In this document: piece by piece, positions 1 to 7,956 of the stretch
How positions within the stretch are numbered: position 1 is the first letter of the stretch
Layout: the number at the start of each line of letters is the position of its first letter
Assembly (NCBI RefSeq): GCF_000003605.2
Contig: NW_003119425.1
Location: 2,233,867-2,255,983 of the forward strand
From: Saccoglossus kowalevskii
Taxonomy: Eukaryota > Hemichordata > Enteropneusta > Harrimaniidae
Direction: 5' to 3'
DNA: 22,117 nucleotides
The notes under the pieces: model-generated
The model's database searches: none
What the model saw: the letters and a program-made list of their open reading frames with translations, nothing else
What the model was told of the DNA's origin: nothing
Position numbers and translations under genes: made by a program

Positions 1-668
1 AATATGTACTGAAATTACCCTAAAAACTATCAGGTCTGTGAAGTGTCATATGTCATCTATGTACCAAGTTTTATTGAAATGTTATGATTAGTACTTGAGA
101 TATCAGTGGAAAAGCCGAAAATTGATTAATCATTATGTAAATTAGGTAATTAATATAAATCGATTTTTACCCAAAACTAATCAAATCTGCACATTAGTTC
201 AGAGCATCCATGTGCCAAGTTTCATCAAAATCCAATGAGTAGTTCTTTAAATATAAGTGGAACAGTCATGGAAGAGCTGAAAATCAGTTAATTATCATGG
301 AAATTAGGTTATTAATATTCACGGATTTTTACCCAAAACTAATCAAATATGAGTATTAGTTCAGAGCATCCGTGTGCCAAGTTTCATCAAAATCCAATGA
401 GTGGTTCTTCAGATATCAGTGGAACAGTCATGGAACAGCTAAAAATCAGCTAATTATTATACAAATTAGGTAATTAGTATTCATGGATTTTCACCAAAAC
501 CTAATCAACTCTGCGCATTATTACAGAGAATCTATGTACCAAGTTTCATCAAAATTTGATTAGTGGTTCTTGAGATAACAGTGGAACAAAAAAAGTGACA
601 TACATACATACACACATACAGACAGGGTAGCTGCAAAGACTCCCTTTTGTGCTTCGCACACGGGAGTC
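1..668 (-). repeat. Composite tandem-core element, left copy (cut by window edge)
   Basis: Read on the minus strand it starts with a hairpin cap (668-638, GACTCCC...GGGAGTC), then a microsatellite (625-596, TGTATG-like), then core units. Matching core landmarks lie at about 525, 363, 201 and 50, so the spacing is 162, 162 and 151 bp. Each unit carries landmarks such as CACTGATATC, TGATGAAACTTGG and CCTAATTTG. It lies in NPL4 intron 7. It is non-coding. Confidence 0.85.
638..668. repeat. Hairpin cap of left composite element
   Basis: Imperfect palindrome: GACTCCC pairs with GGGAGTC and GTGC pairs with GCAC around a three-base loop. It matches the cap at 14164-14195. Confidence 0.8.
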
Positions 669-973
669 AAAAATTGACATAATTATAATAATAATAAAAT
701 TATAATATACGGTAGTCACTTTTTTGAACGGTGGAGTAAAAGCGGCTCTCTAATTACACACTGTTCTCAATAAAAGAATTAATTCTATTGTTTCTTTAAA
801 GTCCAAGCATGAAATTTCCTTGGTCAAACATGAAAAACTCACAGTGGTAAATAAAAGGCCTTGGGAGAGAATTATGCATTCTATAAATCATTGAAAAAAA
901 CCCACAGAGTGGAGCAAGTTTTTGCAAAGGTAGACAATAATTACTCTAAGAATAATTAGTTTGGTTTACTCAC

Positions 974-1097
974 CTGTCTATTAAGTGTAACAGCACTTGG
1001 TTGACACTTTGTACAGATACCTTCAGGCCAGGGTAAATGACCAGAACATCCAGACTTGATTTTACAACTTATATTCTCCAACATTGCGAATTTACCC
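974..1097 (-). CDS. NPLOC4: NPL4 coding exon 7 (residues 194-235), last exon in window
   Basis: Acceptor GGTAG and donor GTGAGT at 973-968. It encodes [17 protein letters not shown], then [17 protein letters not shown] and AVTLNRQ, the second zinc-ligand cluster of NPL4. The next family block (KYRHVD...) is not between here and position 1, so the gene continues off the left edge. Confidence 0.95.
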
Positions 1098-4000
1098 CTA
1101 CCAACAACAAAACAGTTATTGTGATTTAAAGTTTAGCCTTTCACTATTTGAGAAATAAAAACGGAAGATATAATGACATACATTCACAAGATGTTGCTAA
1201 TGACATAGCACCTGTTACATATTTTACAAGATAATGTGCACCAGAGATGTATGACAAATTTGAAATGAAGTGGGTGACAAACACTGAATCACAACTCTAC
1301 CAGGTATCCTCTTTCCAGCAGATCATGAAACAAAAGCATATATATGAGAGTGGGAAACTGTATCAGACAGACCATAACTTTTATTATTATACATCTGTCA
1401 CTGTAACGCCATAAGTTACAGTGCGCCAAAATTTTGCTGTATTTTACGGGGTATTTTCATCCTACCATATTAAGAAATGCAAATTCCAAATGATTACGCG
1501 TGTAAGCGCCTTCTAATAAAAAAATACAAAACATGGCTGCCACCAGAGTTTGACCGAACTCCACACAAATAAGTTCGCTGATTCTGTTCTAAACATTTTG
1601 GATTTCGGGATTCCAATAGTGTATCCTTGGAAGGAAAAGATGTATAATAATAAGGTTATTACAAGGATACCTCAGAGTATGCACTCAAACAGTACGCCGC
1701 GCATTGACTTCCACTACGCGTCGATCGATACTTCAGCTGCACTGTTTTCGTGCATACTTTAAGGTGTCCTCGTAATAACCTGATATTATTTTCATTCCAT
1801 GCAATACCTACACGATCCTCGGGGAAAAAAAAAAACAGCCTAAAGCAACATTATTCTTGAAATATGCAATTGCACAAACGACGCAAATGCAATATGATTA
1901 ATACAATGTAAGTCGCTGTAAGTCTGCAACATTATCAAACCATGCCTATAACAAATCTACACTGTGTATTGTTTTATTGATTTGAAGAATCATCACTTAC
2001 CTATCGACACCACTTGTAAGTTTTCGAATGTAAGCATGGAATGACATGTGTTTTATAGGAGGATCAAGTTTCTTTAAATATTCTTCATCAAAAGGCTGGC
2101 AGAAAATAGAAATACGTGTCATATTGTTACTTCAGGAAACAAGAGCCATATCATCTTTTTGTTATTTACCCAGCTACGGGAAGTATATGTACATGTATAG
2201 ATATTATACATGTACATGTTGGTGGTCATTGTAACAAAGCGTCAAGTTCGAAAAGGCTTCTATGCTACATATAATTGAAATGTTGAAATGAAATGCTGCT
2301 CGATGACCATTGCCATTTAAAATTGTAGAGTTGGCAACATTATGATTATCGGAATGTCATGCTGTCATTTGTATGGAATTTTTTTTTTAATGATTTTTGA
2401 CTAGTTGAATGTTAAATATAGGAAAAAAAGGTATATTCGCTGGATTTTATTTTCACCGAATCATTCCTTCAGCGAAAATAGCAAAAATTATTTCCCAGCA
2501 AAAATAAAGTACCTTGGTATTTTACAGTAATCAAAATCATACTGATATATTTTGTAATATTTTGATATTTATTGCCTCATAAGTAATTCAGCCATACATT
2601 GATGTTTCAAATTTTGCTTTGGGTGTGTGCTGAACAAAACTAACCTAGGAAGCACATAATATTCAATGTTCACTTGCATGCACTGGAACTATAACATGAT
2701 CAAAGAATCATCCTATAAATTCAAAAGGAAGCAACCTAACAGCTATACTTAAAACAAATCAGAATTTAGTCATGCTCCAATAAATTGTACTTCCAGGCAA
2801 CATAAGGATATTGAGGCAAAAAAAAGTTGGTGCTCAATTTTCGAGAAAATGATGGTTGAATTTCAGTGGATAGTGGCCATTTTTCCAGTATTATAGGTAT
2901 ACTATGGCAGAGATATATATGCCATATCTCAAATTGTAATCTGGTGACATAAGCTGAAAAAAATATACATTGTGAATGATGGAGTTTTTGTTGCCCTCAA
3001 TTACATCAACAAATTTTCAATCTTCAATATCTTCTATAAATCTTTGTCTAAAAGAAGATGATGCGTACAATTCAGTGACTCGATAACGCCCCTAAGATGC
3101 TGAAAAATCTATAGAAATGCTCGGTAATACCGGTACATGTAGGTGATTTTTTATTCACTGTGAGAACTTGTGTATTGGGAATGTTGGCTGCAAAAATCAA
3201 ATGATTTGATTTTGAATTTCCCTTTTTTATAGCTCTTTGAAGAGGGCAATATTGTGTTGAAATTCCGTTCATAACTTCATCAATATTGATCATCTTCAAA
3301 TGTGTATAGCACATTATTAAGCATGGAAATACCCCCAAAATTAATACTTCCTTGTTTGACAAATCCCACGTGATGTTCGGACGTCACTACACGCTATGAC
3401 CTTTGTTTGTCCTGTTTTTACATTCGACGTCACACATAACGTGGGATCTGGCAGTGAATGGAAAATGATCTATTTCCATCAGAAGAAACTATTCAGATTT
3501 TGGATGCATTTACATACATGTAATACAATGTACATATAATATGCAACATAAACAAAATACTGCCGACAAAACAACTTTAAGATGGCCTTTAAGATGGCCT
3601 TTAAGATGGCTAATAACAAACAAATACTTGTCCAGGCAAAGTAACATATCTCACCTCCAATGCCGCACAGTGAACACATTTACCTCTGGGACCATGTCGA
3701 CATCTTATGTAAATAAAAAGATTACAAATAATGACAACAAATTGGCAATCAAATGTCTCTTCATTCATTACACTGAAGGTCTTGTAAAAATCTGCAGCTC
3801 AGGTCATATAATTGTAAATTGAATGTACTGCTACATTGTACCCTAAATATGTACATGTGCTTCTTGAACTGAAAAAATATACCCGGTACATGCGATATGC
3901 AATCATCTTAATTTTTACTTACAACTGCTCATCTCTGTCTCTCTGTATTTTACCATCTAATGTACTAATATACTGATCAACCTCGTCCTCAACTACTTCA

Positions 4001-7000
4001 TCACTTGCAAATGCAGCTGAGCTTGTTGATGGACCGCTGCTTGCACTTGGTATGGTGATCTGGGCAGCTGATTGGTCACTTGTATCCATGGCGTCAGAGT
4101 CATTGCTGGCCGTCATGCCAGCATGTGGAAAAGCGAACAGCATATCTCCATGACTACAGACAGAATACAGAATAATCACCATGAGCTGAATAATATTTTG
4201 ACAATGTCAAGTCCTACATTGTAATATTAGGTTGATGCTGGACAGTAATTTATTTATTTACAATTCAAAAAATAGTAGCTTTAATACTACATGTACTGGT
4301 TATCGGTACTTTCATTATCAGGTCCTTACTGAAAATGGCTCTATTGAACATAAGTGATTAGGAAAGCTATGCTAATAAAATCTAACTAAAATGCTATGGA
4401 TTGAGGGAGTGATAATTGATAGCACTTGTGGGTCATGCTTTGAGCAAGTGATATGTGAGTGAGGTTTCAAAATTTTAAATGCTTGCTATTTGAAAGAGCT
4501 CTCATAGCCTGATGGATAGCAAAGATAAAGATAATTCTGCAGAGTAGTTAGTTGGGTCCAATTATGAAGGCCGAATATGCCATAATTAATATGTATTCAC
4601 TGATACATGTTATTTTGATCAGTAAGGCATTCTTGAGATACAAATGCCCTAAATAGAAAAACAGGTGGTTGACAAGTTTTTGAGAAATCTTAATAGCCAC
4701 AATAAGGGCAATTGTTTCTTGTGTCCTTTCATCAATCAACTTGATATTTTCCTTGTAGGCCAAAGCTTTTTATTAAAAAAAACAACATTGTTGATCAGTC
4801 ACATGGTTCAGCTGCCATCTTGGCATCGGCCAAAATTTGAGGCATTTGTTTCATGAGTGCTCCAATCAACCAACCAACCAACCAACCAATCAACCAACCA
4901 ACCAACCAATCAACCAACCAACCAACCAACCAACCAACCAATCAACCAACCAACCAACCAACCATCCAACCAACCAATCAACCAACCAATCAACCAACCA
5001 ACCAACCAATCAACCAACCAACCAACCAACCAACCAACCAACCAACCAACCAACCAACTGGATATTTGGCATTTAGAATTATATAGCAATAGATTCTTTT
5101 TGATCAGTCACATGATTTGGCTACCATCTTGGATTTTCAGCAAAAATTGTCATTTTTTTGTCCAACTTCGCTGCGTAAAAAAGTTCTCAATGTGTTGAGA
5201 AATTGTATCAATCAGTGTTTTATACAGAATTTGAACAAAAGCAAATTGTAAGAAGGTAAGCCTCAATGCTACCCATAGAATTGGCTACAACAAATTATGT
5301 CATTTTGCCACCAATGGGTGAGGTGAATTATCATAAAAAAAAACATCCTTTATACATGTTATCATACTGTCATGACATCATCATACTGTATTAATAGTAT
5401 ATTGCATGTGCTACATGAATCTACACAAAATTTTTTTGCAAAGTGACATCATGGCAAAAATATTTTATCCTTAGCGGATGTCCAGGCTTCTATACTTACT
5501 GGATTTTAAGTGCAGATAGTGACTTCCTTGAACTGTTGATTTCACCAGTTTTGTCTCTAGTGCGATAAAGACTATAATCGGAAGTGGAAAGTGATATCAC
5601 TTTTGAAACCTATAATAAATAAACAGCACAAAGCATTTGAAAAACAATGTACCAGTTATTATTGTTAACACAAACTTAGACAATGAAACAAGAAATGTAT
5701 TAATTGACCCTATTTTGGAACAAGAACAGGTTCCATAGAATATATTTTCATTTCTTCTTCTTTTTCTCATCAGGACTTCTTCTTTCAAAACTAAATAGAA
5801 TTTTATACGTTGAGTGCACCATAGAACATTGACAACAAATAGAGTCTCATTACCAATGAACAAGTAAGTGAAAGCGTTAACAGGGATTGAAATAGAATTT
5901 TTTCCCTGCATGCACAGTGTGCATGTTGAATTTGAAATTTACCTGCACAAACTTGTTGTGAAATGCACCACTTTTAAAGTTTAAATAACATTTACGGTTT
6001 ATCGATTGATGATTGATTTTTTAGTTGTCTTACAATGTTGGTTGAACTTAATTTAGGAATATAATGAATATAATGAGAAAATGTGTTAATTTCTACATGC
6101 ACAGCGTGCACATTATATTTTGAGTTTACTTGCACTAGCTAATAATCTATGTGCATAGTGCAGTGTGCACCAGAGTATTTCGACCCCTGGCGTACCAGGA
6201 ATCACAAATACAAACAAAATTACACCTACCTTCTTTAGCAGCTCTGTAGCAGTGTCATTTGATAGAAGGTTTATTCTTTTCTGTCCATCTGGACATTGAA
6301 TACGTATAATCTAATATGACAAAATAAAAAAAGATGCAGTGTAAATACTGTAGAATACTTTATTTTCGCTTGGATTAAATTTTCGCTATTTTCGCTGAAG
6401 GGATAATTCCGTGAAAATAAAATCCAGCGAATATATTTTTCTTCCTATATTTCACATTAAACTCATCCAAAATCAGTGAAAATAAATTCCAAGCAAAATG
6501 CCCAAAAAGCTTTTTCAGCGAAAATTAAATCCAGCGAAAATAAAGTATTCCACAGTAATAGTTTTTTTTAAGGTATACTTGCAGGAACTCAGAATTTTGT
6601 TTTTGCTTTTAAAGTTTTTCTTACCTAGACAGTCTTGGCTAAATAGTGTTAAAATTTCCGAGCTTTGTCAATGTTGGAACTTACTCAAAAAAAACGATTT
6701 AAAATGTAGGGAACCGTATGCATGCGTATGTGATTAAAAGTCCCAAAAGTTTTTTACATTGCTCTTCGATCGACAAGTCACTGTTGATGAAACTGGTAGC
6801 AGCATGCCCTCAGAACGTACACTCAGATATGCTTTTGGAGCACACATAAATAAATGACAGTTCACACGCTTCAACTTTCTATAATATGATTACATCAGTT
6901 CTATTTTTACTAAATCAAAAAACTTCTTGGCTGCGCTTGCTCACCAAATTGTAGATAAAGTGCACTACATGCCATCTAGAGTCCTTCTAAAAATCCCTAA

Positions 7001-7601
7001 CCGACAAAAAAGGGAGGACAACTATCAAACTCTTCCTCATTATTAGCAAATCACAAATGTGTAAATCTGCCATGCATTGATGAAGTCCAAACTAACTCAC
7101 TCAAATTTCTATTTCAATTTTTTGATTTACAAAAAGGACAAAACACTGTATACGTATACGGTATAGTACACTGATTGGTATAGTTACAATATGATTAGAA
7201 TTGAATAAAAGCTAACATGGTTAGACCAACAATTGTGTTCATATTTGACACTAAATAACTGAAGTACCATATGACTAGCTTGTAATGTATGGAATCCACA
7301 TTATACGGGTACTATTTTTAAAAAATAAATTTGACAATCTTACTAACGAAAAGCAAAAATCCTCGATATAATGAAACTAAACTCATTGTAACAAGATGCG
7401 TCTAGTGTTCAATGAATGAAGTTCAAAATGTAAACAATCTTTTTTTTGCGAGACAATTTTGTCAGTGTCATGATGATGTGATGAACGCCGATCGTCAACT
7501 TCAACTTCCCACAAACGAAGTACGTTAGAACACATCAAACAATTTATAAACATTGTACTCTAAAACACCTCGATGCGTATACTTACGATACTTTTCGACA
7601 T
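974..7601 (-). CDS. NPLOC4: NPL4 homologue (p97/VCP cofactor), N-terminal part, 7 exons, continues past left edge
   Basis: Coding exons: 7601-7587, 6310-6230, 5609-5500, 4153-3923, 3703-3655, 2095-2001, 1097-974. All introns are GT-AG and phases agree at every junction; the 705 nt give 235 residues without a stop. Start [18 protein letters not shown] aligns with the human NPL4 start. Residues 1-80 are the ubiquitin-like (UBX-like) domain, ending in [10 protein letters not shown]. Residues about 81-125 are a Ser/Thr/Asp-rich linker. [10 protein letters not shown] and [13 protein letters not shown] follow, then the zinc-finger region: C147, H149, C155, H157 and C158 ([12 protein letters not shown]), [12 protein letters not shown]205, C211, H214, C222 and C225 ([17 protein letters not shown]). 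In known NPL4 proteins the zinc fingers dock on the p97/Cdc48 D1 ring, and with UFD1 the cofactor delivers ubiquitylated substrates for unfolding, for example in ERAD. The MPN-like domain and C-terminus (human protein about 608 aa) lie off the window. Family identity is certain; exon edges are inferred from splice sites and homology. Confidence 0.94.
1098..2000. other. NPL4 intron 6, nothing recognised
   Basis: No coding exon, repeat copy or RNA gene that I can support. The short open frame at 1550-1762 (+) has no recognisable similarity and lies in the intron. Confidence 0.6.
2001..2095 (-). CDS. NPLOC4: NPL4 coding exon 6 (residues 163-194)
   Basis: Acceptor CTGCCAG and donor GTAAGT at 2000-1995. 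It encodes [20 protein letters not shown] and then [11 protein letters not shown]. The block [12 protein letters not shown] is close to invariant in animal NPL4 proteins. Confidence 0.94.
2181..2219. repeat. TACATGTA-type inverted repeat
   Basis: ATGTACATGTATA and TTATACATGTACAT face each other across a few bases. The tacatgta word is frequent across this window. Confidence 0.6.
2371..2529 (+). mobile_element. TACTGT...ACAGTA short element, copy A (left end lost)
   Basis: It matches the right part of the copies at 11667 and 20520: GATTTTTGACTAGTTGAATG, TATTCGCTGGATTTTATTTT, AATCATTCCTTCAGCGAAAA, and the end ACAGTA. The left terminus is missing and the right end has a small insertion. It lies in NPL4 intron 5. 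Confidence 0.7.
2826..3030 (+). repeat. Dispersed diverged repeat, copy 1
   Basis: It shares ordered landmarks with about 19165-19345: AAATGATGGTT, ATGCCATATC, AATTGTA, GTGACATAA/AGTAACATAA, TGATGG, TTGTT, TCAATTA and AACAAAT. Same orientation, about 16.3 kb apart. It lies in NPL4 intron 5. Class unknown. Confidence 0.55.
3363..3447. repeat. Inverted repeat with two GACGTCAC motifs
   Basis: ATCCCACGTGATG on the left faces CATAACGTGGGAT on the right, and each arm has a GACGTCAC (CRE-like) word. It is in NPL4 intron 5, about 290 bp beyond exon 5. It could be a degenerate mobile-element end pair. Confidence 0.45.
3577..3612. repeat. Three 12-bp direct repeats containing AAGATGGCC
   Basis: TTAAGATGGCCT occurs three times in tandem (last copy ends TA). 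It lies 43 bp inside NPL4 intron 5 from the exon 5 donor. Confidence 0.75.
3655..3703 (-). CDS. NPLOC4: NPL4 coding exon 5 (zinc-finger start)
   Basis: Forty-nine bases between acceptor ACATAAG and donor GTGAGA. It completes Leu146 and encodes [16 protein letters not shown], the first zinc-ligand cluster of the zf-NPL4 family. Both flanking junctions keep the frame. Confidence 0.93.
3923..4153 (-). CDS. NPLOC4: NPL4 coding exon 4 (residues 69-146)
   Basis: The largest NPL4 exon here, 231 bases, acceptor CTGTAG and donor GTAAGT. It starts in [14 protein letters not shown], passes through a low-complexity Ser/Thr/Asp/Ala linker, and ends in [18 protein letters not shown], a conserved NPL4 block just before the zinc-finger region. 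The linker composition suggests a flexible hinge between the ubiquitin-like domain and the body of the protein. Confidence 0.94.
4775..4856 (+). repeat. Left copy of segment flanking the AACC microsatellite
   Basis: TTGATCAGTCACATGGTTCA and GCTGCCATCTTGG correspond to TTGATCAGTCACATGATTTG and GCTACCATCTTGG at about 5100-5132. They are direct repeats on each side of the array. Confidence 0.65.
4862..5057. repeat. AACC-type tetranucleotide microsatellite
   Basis: About 195 bp of CCAA/CAAC units with regular AATC interruptions and one CATCC variant. It opens three reading frames of N-Q-P-T repeats that have no start context or splice support and are not genes. Confidence 0.95.
5083..5165 (+). 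repeat. Right copy of segment flanking the AACC microsatellite
   Basis: It pairs with 4775-4856 in direct orientation, sharing the TTGATCAGTCACATG core and the CCATCTTGG word. Confidence 0.65.
5500..5609 (-). CDS. NPLOC4: NPL4 coding exon 3 (residues 33-69)
   Basis: Acceptor TTATAG precedes GTTTCA; donor GTAAGT is at 5499-5494, phase 2. It encodes the rest of the ubiquitin-like domain: [15 protein letters not shown] and KSLSALKI match the family pattern (Y-x-N-R-x-K-T-G-E-I, K-S-L-x-x-L-K-I). Residues 34-45 are much less like the vertebrate sequence than the rest. Confidence 0.9.
5904..6139. repeat. Two direct copies of a GTGCAnnnTGCAC-rich segment
   Basis: TGCATGCACAGTGTGCATG followed by TTTACCTGCAC (5906-5948) recurs as ACATGCACAGCGTGCAC followed by TTTACTTGCAC (6097-6138). 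A further TGCACTGTGCACC-type word and the small palindrome CCTGGcgtaCCAGG lie just after (to 6199). NPL4 intron 2; the rest of that intron shows nothing. Confidence 0.55.
6230..6310 (-). CDS. NPLOC4: NPL4 coding exon 2 (residues 6-32)
   Basis: Eighty-one bases, phase 0 at both ends, acceptor TATTAG at 6316-6311 and donor GTAGGT at 6229-6224. It encodes [13 protein letters not shown] and TATELLKK, the first strand-helix part of the NPL4 ubiquitin-like domain. A TACTGT-type repeat begins only 35 bp upstream of the acceptor. Confidence 0.92.
6346..6557 (-). mobile_element. TACTGT...ACAGTA short element, copy B (full length)
   Basis: 212 bp with 21-bp terminal inverted repeats differing at one position (TACTGTAGAATACTTTATTT and TACTGTGGAATACTTTATTT read inward). 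Non-coding interior with repeated CAGCGAAAAT and ATCCAGCGAA words. Opposite orientation to the other copies. It sits in NPL4 intron 1, 35 bp from the exon 2 acceptor. Confidence 0.85.
6558..7580. other. Remainder of NPL4 intron 1
   Basis: Apart from one arm of the inverted 25-bp match (6858-6882) and the small palindrome GTATACGTATAC near 7150, I see no exon, repeat copy or RNA gene here. Confidence 0.55.
6858..6882 (-). promoter_or_regulatory. 25-bp element, left arm of inverted pair
   Basis: Its reverse complement matches 8688-8712 at 24 of 25 positions (core GTTGAAGCGTGTGAACTG). The similarity stops on both sides. Function unknown; it may be a regulatory site or a remnant of a repeat. Confidence 0.5.
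7587..7601 (-). CDS. NPLOC4: NPL4 coding exon 1 (MSKSI)
   Basis: Five codons, then donor GTAAGT at 7586-7581. The ATG has A at -3, and an in-frame TGA lies four codons upstream at 7613-7611, which fixes this start unless there is an upstream spliced exon. The join to exon 2 gives MSKSIIIRIQ, matching the start of animal NPL4. It is too short to find by ORF search; homology and phase support it. Confidence 0.88.
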
Positions 7602-7919
7602 AGTTTCAGTTCAATCCTTATTGCAAATTCCAATTAATTTCAATAACCGTGACGAATGTACGATTCATAAACTCAGGAGGCTGCCATATTGGACTGAGAA
7701 GTCTCGCAACCTGCGTGAAAATAAACGAGATTTAATTAATCTAATAGAAACGCGAATAATATTATTTTTCTGCTATATATCATAATTAGACTGTTATGTA
7801 TTGGTAATGCAACAAAGAATCGTTTGGACATGATTTTCGTAATGTATCTCGACAAACTCAAGCGCGAAATCAAGAAAATAATATGAGACGCCTTATCACG
7901 TGACATTATTTAATTGAAG
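7602..7919. promoter_or_regulatory. Shared head-to-head promoter region with both 5' UTRs
   Basis: The two start codons are 318 bp apart and point away from each other, so this stretch must hold both transcription starts unless there are distant non-coding exons. It is richer in CG dinucleotides than the surrounding DNA. AAnATGGC motifs of YY1 type lie at 7690-7683 (minus) and 7917-7924 (plus, overlapping the start codon of the plus-strand gene). A CACGTG E-box is at 7897-7902. I see no convincing TATA box for either gene. Transcription starts cannot be placed from sequence. Confidence 0.65.
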
Positions 7920-7956
7920 ATGGCCGACTCACAAATGCCATTTCGGGACAAACGGG
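7920..7956 (+). CDS. RPxSAK gene coding exon 1
   Basis: Thirty-seven bases encoding MADSQMPFRDKR plus one base, donor GTAATG at 7957. The phase-1 end fits exon 2 exactly and completes Ala13. The good start context and upstream in-frame stop support it. It is a short exon resting on phase and signals only, with no homology support. Confidence 0.75.

Larger units (their letters stand above)
4154..5499. other. NPL4 intron 3
   Basis: Contains the AACC-type microsatellite and its flanking duplicated segments. No exon or other feature is supported. The Asn-Gln-Pro-Thr open frames are artefacts of the microsatellite. Confidence 0.7.

Noticed and set aside
4837-5198. Overlapping plus-strand open frames rich in N-Q-P-T
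   Set aside because: They are read-through of the AACC microsatellite in three frames, inside NPL4 intron 3 and on the opposite strand to that gene.
5597-5911. Minus-strand open frame of 104 codons next to NPL4 exon 3
   Set aside because: It ends by running through the exon 3 acceptor out of the NPL4 frame; NPL4 homology supports the shorter exon instead.
7573-7785. Plus-strand 70-codon open frame across the promoter
   Set aside because: It overlaps NPL4 exon 1 and the promoter in antisense; no similarity and no support.
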